Shown here in pieces: positions 1 through 8,612 of a DNA stretch of 64,000 nt (the stretch's first letter is position 1; every line of letters begins with the position of its first letter). The stretch covers positions 124,001-188,000 of the forward strand of contig JAPWJZ010000006.1 of assembly GCA_028283745.1 (NCBI GenBank). Direction: 5' to 3'. Source of the DNA: Micavibrio sp. (GTDB taxonomy: Bacteria > Pseudomonadota > Alphaproteobacteria > Micavibrionales > UBA2020). The notes under the pieces are model-generated. The model searched no databases. It was not told the DNA's origin and was given only the letters and a program-made list of their open reading frames with translations. The position numbers were made by a program, and so were the translations under genes.

Positions 1-106
1 CGAAACCGCTGATCTCATGCACCGTCACATGATCGTTCTGCTCGCCATTGAGAAGATGCGCCGCCAGTTCCGCCGACCGGCCCCTTTGGCTGGCGAACAG
101 GATCAT
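1..106 (-). CDS. Relaxase/mobilization nuclease, N-terminal fragment
   Basis: The first 35 codons of a gene that runs off the left edge. The ATG at 106-104 overlaps the mobC stop codon as ATGA, so the two are translationally coupled. The visible start reads MILFASQRGRSAELAAHLLN, then NDHVTVHEISGF. This pattern (MILxxSQRG, a Leu-rich helix, N-[DE]-HV-x-[VL]-HE) is the characteristic opening of plasmid/ICE relaxases of the MobA/VirD2 type in alphaproteobacteria. These enzymes nick oriT through a tyrosine and lead single-stranded DNA into a recipient. The catalytic His triad and C-terminus lie outside the window. Family call is from the N-terminal pattern only. Confidence 0.72.
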   Translation of the reverse strand, partial: MILFASQRGRSAELAAHLLNGEQNDHVTVHEISGF

Positions 107-474
107 AACTTGCCCTCCAGTCCCAAAGCCTGCACCAGCAACCGGCTCATCGCCCCGATCTCCTGACGGGCCTCAAGGATGGCTTGATGGACTTCCGGCG
201 TGGCCGGAAGGGAGCCGCTGTTGACGGCTTTGGCGATCTGGTTGAGGTTGCTTGAAAGACGGCTCCGGCCAAAATCGGCCAGAAGCTGGCTTAATGCCTG
301 TTCGTCGGGAACAGGCCGCCGATAGCTGCGGCGGCGGGAAACGGCCTCGTTAAAAAGCTGGTTACGGATGTATTCACCGAGGGGCAGCGGCCCGGCCAGA
401 GCTTCCAGCTGCAGCCTTTCGGCCCGGCTCAAACGCAATGAAAAAGGCGCAAAAAATTCCTTCTTTCCCGACAT
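103..474 (-). CDS. mobC: MobC-like mobilization accessory protein
   Basis: A small basic protein of about 123 residues. Its N-terminal SLRLSRAERLQLEALA looks like a ribbon-helix-helix DNA-binding strand and helix. The C-terminal half carries SSNLNQIAKAVNSG, the LNQIAKxxN signature of the bacterial mobilization protein (MobC) family. MobC proteins bind near oriT, help open the nick region and assist the relaxase. The Met at 474 is preferred over one ten codons upstream because the conserved part begins there and the upstream extension (a Cys-rich stretch) looks non-coding. It overlaps the relaxase start by four bases, forming a mob operon. Confidence 0.75.
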   Translation of the reverse strand: MSGKKEFFAPFSLRLSRAERLQLEALAGPLPLGEYIRNQLFNEAVSRRRSYRRPVPDEQALSQLLADFGRSRLSSNLNQIAKAVNSGSLPATPEVHQAILEARQEIGAMSRLLVQALGLEGKL

Positions 475-504
475 GCACCCCCGCGCACAGCTAGGACAGT
501 TCAA

Positions 505-1437
505 AAATTAACCGCAACAAAATGACCGAAGTTGAAGGACGCCCTGTAGCGCCTTGACAGCCCGAGTCTAAACACACGCTCCGATACTTGAATCTTACCA
601 GTCGTTCATTAATCAGAGTTTAAAAAGCGTTACCTGATGTGATACACGACCAGACGAAAACACCGCCGCGTTGTTGACTGGCACGCTGTACCGCGCTATC
701 AACAAAAGCAGGATAACGGCGTGAATCCGATAGAAGTTTCACGGCAAAAAACCGCCGCGAAACCGCGGCTTCCCTGCCGCGCCCGAACGGGCGCGGATAA
801 TGACAAGAAAATTTTATCATTCTCCGCCGCGCCGAAGGCGCGGCAGGCAAGCTGTGCTTTGTACTACAAAAACCCTCGGGTTTTCTTCGTCCAAAGCCGA
901 GCTTGGCAAGGGGTGTTCTACCCGTCACCCCGTTAGCATCCCCAAGGGCGGAAGGGGCTGCCGCCACCCTCCCGACATAACGCCATCGCGTTACATCGTC
1001 CTCCCCCCCGGTTGCGCTCATGGCCTGCCCGGCCATTCGCGCAAGGCATGAGGCCAGGACGAAAACGCCAGTTGCCGCATCCTCGCAGATGCAACAGCTG
1101 GCCTCGTCCCTGCATCATGCCCTTTGGCACTCCTGCACCGCACACCGCGACAGCCCCGCAGCGGGGGCGGGGTATCGCTGGGGTTGCTCCCGTGCCAGCG
1201 GCGGGCGCGGGCCGGTATGCCGCGCCGCCACAAGTATGGCTTGCCAGCCATGCACCGTAACAGCCGATGCAATGCGCCGTTCAGGGGAGCCGTTCGAGCT
1301 GCCCCAAAACCCCATGACCAGAAAGGGCGACGTTCGCTCTCCCTTCCGGCCAACCCATCAACCACCGTGATTGCCGGTGGAGCGCAAGTCAGGGCAAACA
1401 CCCCGACACCCGTTTAAGACATAGTATGCTGCAACGC
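505..1437. other. Non-coding, hairpin-rich region upstream of mobC (candidate oriT region)
   Basis: Nearly 1 kb without a convincing gene; the open frames here are mutually overlapping, Arg/Pro/Cys-rich and of GC-skew type. It lies directly upstream of the mob operon, where oriT sits in many MobC/relaxase modules. Strong inverted repeats include 777-796 (9-bp arms CCGCGCCCG around AA) and 826-844 (8-bp arms GCCGCGCC around GAA), with a short one near 869-885 (AAAACCC-TC-GGGTTTT). I did not recognise a known nic sequence. The oriT proposal is inference from position and structure. Confidence 0.35.
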
Positions 1438-1467
1438 AAAAGCGCCGCCCGTTTGGGCGGCGCTTTT
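1438..1467 (+). terminator. Strong bidirectional hairpin terminator
   Basis: A perfect 13-bp stem, AAAAGCGCCGCCC, with a GTTT loop and the exact complement ending in TTTT. The flanking A and T tracts allow termination on both strands. It closes the structured mob-upstream region and insulates the AT-rich island that follows. Confidence 0.8.
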
Positions 1468-1497
1468 CCTTGGCGTTGGCGCCGCTGGCCTGTCTGG

Positions 1498-1519
1498 GCT
1501 ATCTGTAGATACAGATAGC
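1498..1519. repeat. 22-bp palindrome GCTATCTGTA-GA-TACAGATAGC
   Basis: Ten-bp perfect arms around a GA centre, just past the terminator and at the transition from GC-rich to AT-rich DNA. It could be a protein-binding operator or an element-border sequence. No second copy was noticed by eye in the window. Confidence 0.5.
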
Positions 1520-1632
1520 TGGGCCTGCGAAAGGCTATAACCCGGACATTAAATCCTTTTTGACCAACTTTTTAGAGATCAAGGCCCGCGACATGAACAA
1601 TCGACTGTGGAGAGAGATGTATTACTTCGGCT

Positions 1633-3030
1633 TCAGGGTTCGCTTATCTTTCCGAATTGGATTTCGAGAAGATGAAGTTCAACATCAGTAGCGTTACTCA
1701 AGGTATACTCACTACCGAGGGGCACATCTAGAGACTGACCAACTTTAATTACAACGGGCTTTGAATTGATCAATACATCGGCAATACCAGCTAAAATTAA
1801 CAAATTCACAGATCGATACTTGTTGTATTGTCTCACAGTTTTCCTGTCGGCCAAAATGATGAGATGGTTTATTTTATATTCATCGCGTTCGCTTAACACC
1901 GTTTCACATCCCCATAAGCTTTTATCGGTGTCAACCTTATCTTGAGAAAGATCCGATAGTTTTAAAACTTGATCAACTAGCGTTTTCAGACCTTGCGATG
2001 AGTTCTTATTTACAATCAGGAGGGCTTCATCGGTGTCCGCAACGATGATATCTTCCACTCCTTGTAAGGCTATAAGACGTCGCGCGCCAAAAATTGTACT
2101 ATTTTTCACCTCGCTAGCGACAATTTTTCCTTCAAATGAGTTTCCTTGCGCGTCTATCTGGCGTCGCTGCGCGAGACTTGGCCAAGAGCCTACGTCAGAC
2201 CAGCCCATATCTGTGGATACTACTACCGCATTTCTTGTTTTCTCCATTACTGCACAATCGAACGATATATTTGGGGCACTGGCAAAGACCTTCTTATCCG
2301 GAGATATACACACCCCCTCTCTATGAGATGCTTCTAGTATTCTAGAGGCCGCATCAAATATTTCAGGGGACAAATCTTCTATTTCTTTCAATAGCGTGTC
2401 CGCACGTGCCATGAACATACCGCTGTTCCATGCGAACTTGCCAGTTTCAATGAAATTAAGCGCCTTTTGGAAGCTCGGCTTTTCGAAAAAACCTTCAACG
2501 TGGTAGCTCTGTTCTTGGCCTGAAATACGCGAACCGAGGCGAATGTAGCCATAGCCTGTTTCTGGATATGTTGGCGTGATCCCAAACGTCACAATATTAC
2601 CGTTTTGTGCCGCAACAGCGCCTTCTTCGATTGCTTGTCTGTAAGCGTGTAAATCACTAACAGCATGGTCTGATGGAGTTACAAGTATCAAATCATTACT
2701 GGATGAGTCGAGACTGGAATATGCCGCCGCTATCGCAATAGCAATTCCCGTGTTCCTGATTTCTGGCTCAAGAAATACCATCGAAGGGCGAACGCCGAGT
2801 TCCTCGCATTGTTTTATAACAAAATCTTTGTATATTCTACGCGTAAGAATATAGGGTGAGAGAAAGGCATTCAAATCTCGAAATCGAAGTAGAGTGTCTT
2901 GAAACATTGTATTCTGCCCGAGCAGTGGTAAGAATTGTTTTGGCTGTCTCGAGCGCGAGATAGGCCAAAGCCTAGTTCCTGCACCGCCCGCCATTATTAC
3001 TGGAGTAATTTTCTTTCCATCTCGGGCCAT
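1633..3030 (-). CDS. Mannose-1-phosphate guanylyltransferase (ManC/AlgA-like) with degenerate isomerase domain
   Basis: About 465 residues, the usual length of bifunctional type II PMI/GMP enzymes. The N-terminal nucleotidyltransferase domain has GGAGTRLWPISR followed by QPKQFLPL, a TPSDH motif and FFEKPSF, all typical of GTP:mannose-1-phosphate guanylyltransferase, which makes GDP-mannose for polysaccharides. The C-terminal cupin (about the last 95 residues) aligns with the isomerase domain. However, the metal-binding stretch normally reading Q-x-H-x-x-R-x-E-H-W is QYNKYRSVNLL here, so the zinc-binding His and Glu are gone. I infer only the guanylyltransferase is active, possibly on another hexose-1-phosphate. 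The ATG at 3030 was chosen over a TTG five codons upstream. It is divergent from the glycosyltransferase at 3138. Confidence 0.85.
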   Translation of the reverse strand: MARDGKKITPVIMAGGAGTRLWPISRSRQPKQFLPLLGQNTMFQDTLLRFRDLNAFLSPYILTRRIYKDFVIKQCEELGVRPSMVFLEPEIRNTGIAIAIAAAYSSLDSSSNDLILVTPSDHAVSDLHAYRQAIEEGAVAAQNGNIVTFGITPTYPETGYGYIRLGSRISGQEQSYHVEGFFEKPSFQKALNFIETGKFAWNSGMFMARADTLLKEIEDLSPEIFDAASRILEASHREGVCISPDKKVFASAPNISFDCAVMEKTRNAVVVSTDMGWSDVGSWPSLAQRRQIDAQGNSFEGKIVASEVKNSTIFGARRLIALQGVEDIIVADTDEALLIVNKNSSQGLKTLVDQVLKLSDLSQDKVDTDKSLWGCETVLSERDEYKINHLIILADRKTVRQYNKYRSVNLLILAGIADVLINSKPVVIKVGQSLDVPLGSEYTLSNATDVELHLLEIQFGKISEP

Positions 3031-3137
3031 TGATACCGCTCTCAATCTTTTAAGAAATTCATTTATAATAGCTTAATTCTACAGACTTATCCTTGTTAGA
3101 CTCTCCGTAACGTTAGAATGTGCAAAGGTCATTAAGT

Positions 3138-4406
3138 ATGTCAAAACAATTCAGGGTTGGCGTTATGTACGATGGATTATCTCTTCCGCCGAAGGACGGT
3201 GTTACATACAGAGTATATCACGTCCTTAAAAGACTCTCAGCCAGGACAGATGTTGATATAAGAATTTATCTTACGGATAGAGGCTGGATGCCGTATGAAA
3301 GAATTCTGCAAGAGGGCTTTGATTGCAAGATATTTCCTGCTGATTGGCTATTCAAATCCCCTGAAAAAATTGCGGCAATCCTCATAGAGGATAAAATTGA
3401 CATTCTTCATATCCTCAACTCTCATTCTCTAATCCCATTCTTTGGCTTCGAATTAGCAAAATTAGCCAATACGAAGCTAGTTTGTGATATGCATGACGTC
3501 GATTATCACCTATACACCACCCTAGGAAAAAATATTGAAACTATTGAGGAAGCAAAAGAACTGCAAAAAATTGTAGGGGAGGCTTGCTCTCATATTTTTG
3601 TTATGTCCTCGTTTGACATACCGATGCTTCATCAAATAGGTATCGCCCAAGAGAAGATTACCTATTCACCCAATGGGGTGGATATTTACGAAGGGGATGT
3701 TCAGAAAAAGGCTTCTAAAGAAATTTTGTTTATCGGTAATATGAATTATGAGCCTAATAAAGAAGCTGTTGAAAGCCTCATAAATGAAATTGCGCCGAAA
3801 GTCTTAGCCGAACATCAGGACGCCCGATTTATTATCATAGGGCGAGCATCCAGTGAGTTAAATACTCACAGTTCCCATAGGATCCAATTTCTAGGGGAAG
3901 TAGACAATATCACGCCCTATCTTCTAAACGCGACAATTGGGATCGCTCCCTTAAAGAGTGGTTCGGGCATGAAAGTCAAGATGCTAACATACGCGTCTCA
4001 CGCTCTCCCGGTTTTAGGTACACCTACCGCCCTGATGGGCTATAATGAAAACCCGGGATTTATTGTAGAAAACGATATTCCCTCAGTTACCTGTCGCCTC
4101 ATAGAGTTATTAAAAGATCCTCAAAGCCTTCCTACGCGTGGTCAGTCTGGCAGAGCGTATGCACGGGAATATTTTAGCTGGGATAGCATCATTCGAAATA
4201 TTGCCTCTCAATATGACAGAATATTTTTAGACGATAGAAAGGCATTTATTCCAGAAGTTAAACGAGATGGTGACAAGGTATGCATTGGAACGAGATCTTA
4301 TCCATTACCCATGTTTATGCAAGAAAAGCGCTTCTCTAATAGTACCCCAATTCAAGAGGCTTGCGTCTCACTTCGCGGAACGCAACGACGAGATACCGCC
4401 TCATAA
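3138..4406 (+). CDS. Glycosyltransferase family 4 protein
   Basis: About 422 residues with the two-domain GT-B layout. The N-terminal acceptor domain has LPPKDGVTYRVYHVLKRL, as in GT4 enzymes that open with a glycine-rich loop. The C-terminal donor domain has FIGNMNYEPNKEAVESL, FIIIGRAS, FLGEVDNITPYL and GIAPLKSGSGMKVKMLTYA; the last is the conserved nucleotide-sugar binding region of a GT4 subset. It probably transfers a sugar in surface-polysaccharide assembly; donor and acceptor are unknown. The ATG at 3138 has an AAAGG Shine-Dalgarno nine bases upstream, whereas the in-frame GTG at 3120 has none. Its 3' end overlaps the convergent epimerase gene by about 55 bases. Confidence 0.85.
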   Translation: MSKQFRVGVMYDGLSLPPKDGVTYRVYHVLKRLSARTDVDIRIYLTDRGWMPYERILQEGFDCKIFPADWLFKSPEKIAAILIEDKIDILHILNSHSLIPFFGFELAKLANTKLVCDMHDVDYHLYTTLGKNIETIEEAKELQKIVGEACSHIFVMSSFDIPMLHQIGIAQEKITYSPNGVDIYEGDVQKKASKEILFIGNMNYEPNKEAVESLINEIAPKVLAEHQDARFIIIGRASSELNTHSSHRIQFLGEVDNITPYLLNATIGIAPLKSGSGMKVKMLTYASHALPVLGTPTALMGYNENPGFIVENDIPSVTCRLIELLKDPQSLPTRGQSGRAYAREYFSWDSIIRNIASQYDRIFLDDRKAFIPEVKRDGDKVCIGTRSYPLPMFMQEKRFSNSTPIQEACVSLRGTQRRDTAS

Positions 4407-5378
4407 ACACCTTCGACTTTTAAAAGCTCATCCAAGCCAGACTCTAAAGAAATGCTAGGGTACCATTTTGTCTGTGTAGAAATTTTTCGAATATCCGCGC
4501 ACAGCATTTTTCTATCGGTGGGTCTAATTTTTTGTACGTCAATAGTTGCAGAGTTTAGAACAAAGCTAGGCTCTCGTTTCTTGATTAGGCTTTCACACAT
4601 ACGAATAATTTCTTGCACAGAAATAGGATTTCCAGTTCCAATATTCAAAGTACAGCGTCTTTCCAAACCAGGGCTTATCGTTGCTACTATTGCGCTAGCA
4701 ATATCTGTTGTATGAATAAAATCTCTGTAGTTTTCTGTGTGTCCTAACTTAAGTACTCCTCCATCCCTGAGCTGTTTCACAATCTCAGGTATGATATGTG
4801 GGATGGGGTCGTGAGGACCATACACATTAAAAAACCTCAAAACCCTGTAATTGATAGATTCTATATCCTCCGCTTCAACTAAATTTTCACATTGGATTTT
4901 CGTTTCGCCATAAATATCTATAGATTTAAGCGGATCTGTTTCAGTAAGCTGCGCTTCTTTATCCTTATAAACTGCCGCACTAGAGGCCATAATAAAATAT
5001 TTGCAGTCAGGTATGTCTTTCAAGCAAGCGAGTAAATTACCCGTTCCGCCTACATTGATTGTACGTGTTTCATCAGGATGCTCCACACAGTATGGAATAT
5101 AATGCAGCGCAGCTAAATGAATGACTACATCTGGTGAGCAGCCTTGGAGTGCTAGAGATAAGTCATTTGAATTGCGAATATCTCCTTTAACAATATGGAC
5201 ACGATCACTATCGTGATATAAACTTGGTCCGCCCCGTGTGAAGACCAGCATCAAATATTGTTATATGGATGTCATTCCTGAGCTGAAGCAGATAGTTGAC
5301 CAGATGGACGCCAATAAAGCCCAAACCGCCTGTAATGAAGAAATTCTTGATACTATTATCATTATGCAGGGTATTCAT
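4352..5378 (-). pseudogene. NAD-dependent epimerase/dehydratase (extended SDR), frameshifted
   Basis: The long frame 4352-5254 holds most of an extended SDR sugar-nucleotide epimerase: the DVVIHLAA loop, SSAAVY with the catalytic Ser, the YGETK motif (catalytic Tyr and Lys), RFFNVYGP and RDFIHTTD. That frame lacks the Rossmann start. The missing part is present upstream in another frame, from ATG 5378: FFITGGLGFIGVHLVNYLL, then IHITIFDAG, i.e. the TGGxGFIG NAD loop. The two frames join around 5235-5252. One extra base (or two missing) there breaks a gene of about 342 codons. It may be a real inactivating mutation or a read error. It overlaps the upstream methyltransferase by 17 bases, so it belongs to the same operon. 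The expected role is UDP- or GDP-sugar epimerisation. Confidence 0.8.
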
Positions 5379-6276
5379 CTTTCACCACTTCCGAAGTCTC
5401 TACATTCCAATCTATTACTGGTTCTGCAATCTTTTTGACGATCACAGCAGAGTCGCAATAGCCTAATATCTCTTCGCTTCCCTTCCAGTCAGGTCGGTAA
5501 AAACGTGGTGTCATAAAGACAGGATCTCCGAAAGCTGTAGCGACGATTTCAAAGCCTGATTTTTTGTTAAAGAGGGTTGGCCATGTCGTATCATTAAATC
5601 GCCAAAAGTCCCATGGAGCGTCATGAATCCCGTATGTTTGATGGCTTAAAACATAGGCATGCCCCCCAATTTTCATGACCTTTGCCATTTCTATAGCCGC
5701 TTTCCACGGCATTGCTAAATGCTCAAACACATATATGGAGTAAACAGCCGAGAAATTTTGATTTGGGAGCCCTGAAGATAGCGCATGTGCATCAACTGCC
5801 AAATCAACGTTTTGTCCCGGTTTAATATCGATTCCTGTGTATTCCATACCTTGAAAGAGCGTGCGTCTAATGGTTCCCTTCCGCGGCCTCGACCCGATCT
5901 CTAGAACTGTGGATGCTTTGGCATTTTGGATGATACTGAAGAACTCTCTTTCGAGCTTGTGTGTATCGTTCTTTCCTTCTATTTCAGCTTTAAACTCTGC
6001 TGCAGAGAATATCTTTTTTTCGTTATTAATAAATAATACTTCAATCGAAGGATAAGAATCACTTAATCCGCCAGCCTCAGCAAATTGTTTTCTTGATTCC
6101 AGGCTGTAAATAATATGTGAGTGCTCTGATTTCTTGGTGAATGGTATATCCCATTCCAAACCGGATGGTAGGTGTGCAACAACACGCAAAATTTCTTGCT
6201 GGACTTTTAATGGGTCAATTCTCGCTCTAATAAGAACGAAATCAAAAAAAACTGAATATTCTTCGATTTGAATCAT
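5362..6276 (-). CDS. Class I SAM-dependent methyltransferase, polysaccharide-locus type
   Basis: About 304 residues. The first 100 or so residues form an unrecognised domain. The rest is a Rossmann methyltransferase: motif I TVLEIGSRPRKG, motif II YTGIDIKPG with the acidic residue, then VDLAVDAHAL, and YSIYVFEHLAMPWKAAIEMA, the type 11 methyltransferase post-motif. A distinctive HDAPWDFWRF follows, as in sugar methyltransferases of capsule and O-antigen loci. The Met at 6276 is chosen because the longer frame would run into the Nudix gene ending at 6285. Substrate unknown; O-methylation of a sugar is inferred from the neighbours. Confidence 0.72.
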   Translation of the reverse strand: MIQIEEYSVFFDFVLIRARIDPLKVQQEILRVVAHLPSGLEWDIPFTKKSEHSHIIYSLESRKQFAEAGGLSDSYPSIEVLFINNEKKIFSAAEFKAEIEGKNDTHKLEREFFSIIQNAKASTVLEIGSRPRKGTIRRTLFQGMEYTGIDIKPGQNVDLAVDAHALSSGLPNQNFSAVYSIYVFEHLAMPWKAAIEMAKVMKIGGHAYVLSHQTYGIHDAPWDFWRFNDTTWPTLFNKKSGFEIVATAFGDPVFMTPRFYRPDWKGSEEILGYCDSAVIVKKIAEPVIDWNVETSEVVKDEYPA

Positions 6277-6284
6277 GGATATTA

Positions 6285-6752
6285 TTATTTTGTCAGGAAA
6301 TTGGAGGCAAAAAACCGATCCGGCGGAATAGGCTGCGATAGCCATTTAGGCAAGAGAGTTCTAAAATCGACAGGTAAAAAATTTATCTTCGTTAAGTCAT
6401 TTATTGGATGCCACTCGAACATAATATGAGACTCGCTAGAATCTACGTTCTTTTCTGGATCAAGCCCTGAAATAGAGCATGTCGAAATAAATGCGATCTC
6501 ATGGTACGGCTCGCCCTTATTGTCCCAAGAATGTTCGTATATCCCAACAAGGGAAATATCACTCACTCTATGACGGTCAATGTTGATCTCTTCTTTGAGT
6601 TCTCTGATTGCAGCCTCTTGAATTGTTTCGTGATACTCTATGTGTCCACCTGGAAGAAAAAAATAATCAGACCCATCTTTCAATTTCGCTTTCGTCAAAA
6701 GTAAATGGCCGCCAACTCGAATAACTAAGCGCGATAAGTTATGAATCTGCAT
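6285..6752 (-). CDS. Nudix hydrolase
   Basis: About 155 residues. The Nudix box reads GGHIEYHETIQEAAIREL then KEEINI. It matches G-x5-E-x7-R-E-U-x-E-E-x-G-U except that the late Gly is Asn. The catalytic Glu residues that bind the divalent metal are present. Such enzymes hydrolyse nucleoside diphosphate-X compounds; in sugar loci they may act on GDP- or UDP-sugars. The start is the ATG at 6752, which has a textbook AGGAGG eight bases upstream; an ATG 17 codons earlier has no comparable site. It precedes the methyltransferase by eight bases, so the two are probably co-transcribed. Confidence 0.85.
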   Translation of the reverse strand: MQIHNLSRLVIRVGGHLLLTKAKLKDGSDYFFLPGGHIEYHETIQEAAIRELKEEINIDRHRVSDISLVGIYEHSWDNKGEPYHEIAFISTCSISGLDPEKNVDSSESHIMFEWHPINDLTKINFLPVDFRTLLPKWLSQPIPPDRFFASNFLTK

Positions 6753-6886
6753 TTTTATGCCTCCTGATTTTCCTAAAGCCCATTTAATTTCCTCAATGAA
6801 CATATTCCATTAGATATTCTTAATATACTTATTTTGTTACACTACAACTGTAGAGTGGCTTCACAAAAGATGGAAGAACCCGCATT

Positions 6887-8527
6887 ATGTATATACTTGG
6901 TGTAAATGGTTGGAACAAGAGAAGTCATGATCCAGCAGTAGCGCTGATAAAAGATAACGAGCTCATTGCCTGCATCGAAGAAGAGCGCCTTTCGCGTTCT
7001 AGGCATGCTTTTGAACAAATCCCTTACAAATCGATCCAATATTGCCTTGGAGCCGCAGGCATAGAAGCCAATGACATTGATGTCCTTGCTATAGGCTGGG
7101 ACTACCATAAAAAATATCGTGATAGGGGAATGGCGATACCTCCTGAGACGCTTGATCTTATCGAACTCTACCTTCCCGCTAATTTATTCGGAAGAACTCG
7201 CAAACCAGAATTAGATATCCATGAACATCACAAAGCACATGCCGCAAGTGTTTATCATCTGTCAAATGTGAAGGAGGCCGCCGTACTTGTTCTTGATGGA
7301 CAAGGAGAAAATGAATCAACTTCCTTTTGGAGGGGAAATGATAATGGCCACTTAGAAAGGGTAGCGTCATTCCCCATAGGCGCTTCTTTGGGTTACTTTT
7401 ACGAGGCTATAAATATAGTGCTTGGCTTCCACAACCTTGATAGTGGAAAAACAATGGGGCTTGCGCCATACGGTAAGATTATTACTCCCTTTGAGGACAT
7501 GCCAAGTCCTGAAGAAATTTGTCCGGGGCTTGGCAGCACGAATACAGATGAACACACTGAAGTTACAACGCCTCTTTTGAGATATTTTGATAAAAAGTTT
7601 TCAGTGAAAGTAACAAAAGCCACATTACAGAAAGAATTCAGCCAGCTCGAGAAAGATGTAGCTGCATCTGCCCAAAATTACCTTGAACGAAAATACCTTG
7701 AATATGTTCAACGGATAAAAGTTGCAATTAACTTACCTAACCTTTGTATTGCCGGCGGAGTTGCTATGAATTGCTGTGCAAATAGTTTTATCCAGCGCGC
7801 TCGATTATTCGAAAACTACTTTCATATGCCGCTTCCCTTTGACGCGGGTGTTAGCATTGGAGCCGCCGCTGCAAGCCTTCAACAAAGGAGAAAAGAGAAG
7901 GTTACACTTAGGTGGTCTGTATATTCAGGCGCTGAATACTCTGATAATGACATCAAAAACGCCATCCAAGAAAAGAAACTTCAAGGGGTCTATGTATCTA
8001 CCCCTGAAACAATAGCTGCAGATTTTCTATCTAGAAACAAAGTTATAGCATGGTTCCAAGGTCGTATGGAAATGGGGGCCAGAGCTTTAGGAAATAGATC
8101 TGTTCTGGCTGACCCGCGGGAGGAGTCAAATAAGATCCGCGTAAATGCCATCAAGGGACGCGAACAATGGCGACCGTTCTCACCAAGCGTATTAGCTGAA
8201 GATATGGCCGAGATATTTGATGAAAATATCCAATGCCCCTATATGATGCACACATTAAATGTAAAAAACGAATTCAAACAAAAAATTCCAGCCGTGATCC
8301 ATTGTGATGGGACAAGTAGAGCCCAATCAGTTACAAAGGAATCCTCGCCATTGTACTACGCTCTTATAAATGAGTTTAAATCTCGTACTGGCATTCCACT
8401 TATACTCAACACCTCACTTAATGGTCCAGGAGAGCCTATTTGTTGTTCTCCAGCTGATGCTTTAGACTTTTATAGTCGGGCTAACTTTGATGCAATTTTT
8501 ATAGGTAATTATATGATAATAAAGTAG
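6887..8527 (+). CDS. Carbamoyltransferase of the NodU/CmcH family
   Basis: 546 residues, the normal family length. The N-terminal ASKHA-fold half begins MYILGVNGWNKRSHDPAVAL and contains EHHKAHAASVYHLS (metal-binding His pair), VLVLDGQGE, GLAPYG and IAGGVAMNCCAN. The C-terminal domain contains WFQGRMEMGARALGNRSVL and REQWRPFSPSVL. Family members use carbamoyl phosphate and ATP to make carbamoyl-adenylate and then carbamoylate a hydroxyl on a sugar, Nod factor, cephem or polyketide. In a sugar locus it probably O-carbamoylates a glycan residue. The start has GGAAG about ten bases upstream. It is divergent from the Nudix/methyltransferase/epimerase operon. Confidence 0.92.
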   Translation: MYILGVNGWNKRSHDPAVALIKDNELIACIEEERLSRSRHAFEQIPYKSIQYCLGAAGIEANDIDVLAIGWDYHKKYRDRGMAIPPETLDLIELYLPANLFGRTRKPELDIHEHHKAHAASVYHLSNVKEAAVLVLDGQGENESTSFWRGNDNGHLERVASFPIGASLGYFYEAINIVLGFHNLDSGKTMGLAPYGKIITPFEDMPSPEEICPGLGSTNTDEHTEVTTPLLRYFDKKFSVKVTKATLQKEFSQLEKDVAASAQNYLERKYLEYVQRIKVAINLPNLCIAGGVAMNCCANSFIQRARLFENYFHMPLPFDAGVSIGAAAASLQQRRKEKVTLRWSVYSGAEYSDNDIKNAIQEKKLQGVYVSTPETIAADFLSRNKVIAWFQGRMEMGARALGNRSVLADPREESNKIRVNAIKGREQWRPFSPSVLAEDMAEIFDENIQCPYMMHTLNVKNEFKQKIPAVIHCDGTSRAQSVTKESSPLYYALINEFKSRTGIPLILNTSLNGPGEPICCSPADALDFYSRANFDAIFIGNYMIIK

Positions 8528-8612
8528 TTTCTTTGGTTAATAAATTCATAATTGTCCATATGTTACAATTTACCAAATTGAAGCAAGGGCTTTAAAATTA
8601 AGGTAAAAATAA

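Noticed and set aside
620..1417. Several overlapping open frames on both strands upstream of mobC
   Set aside because: They overlap each other in different frames, are rich in Arg, Pro and Cys, and show no motif; GC-rich DNA gives such frames by chance.
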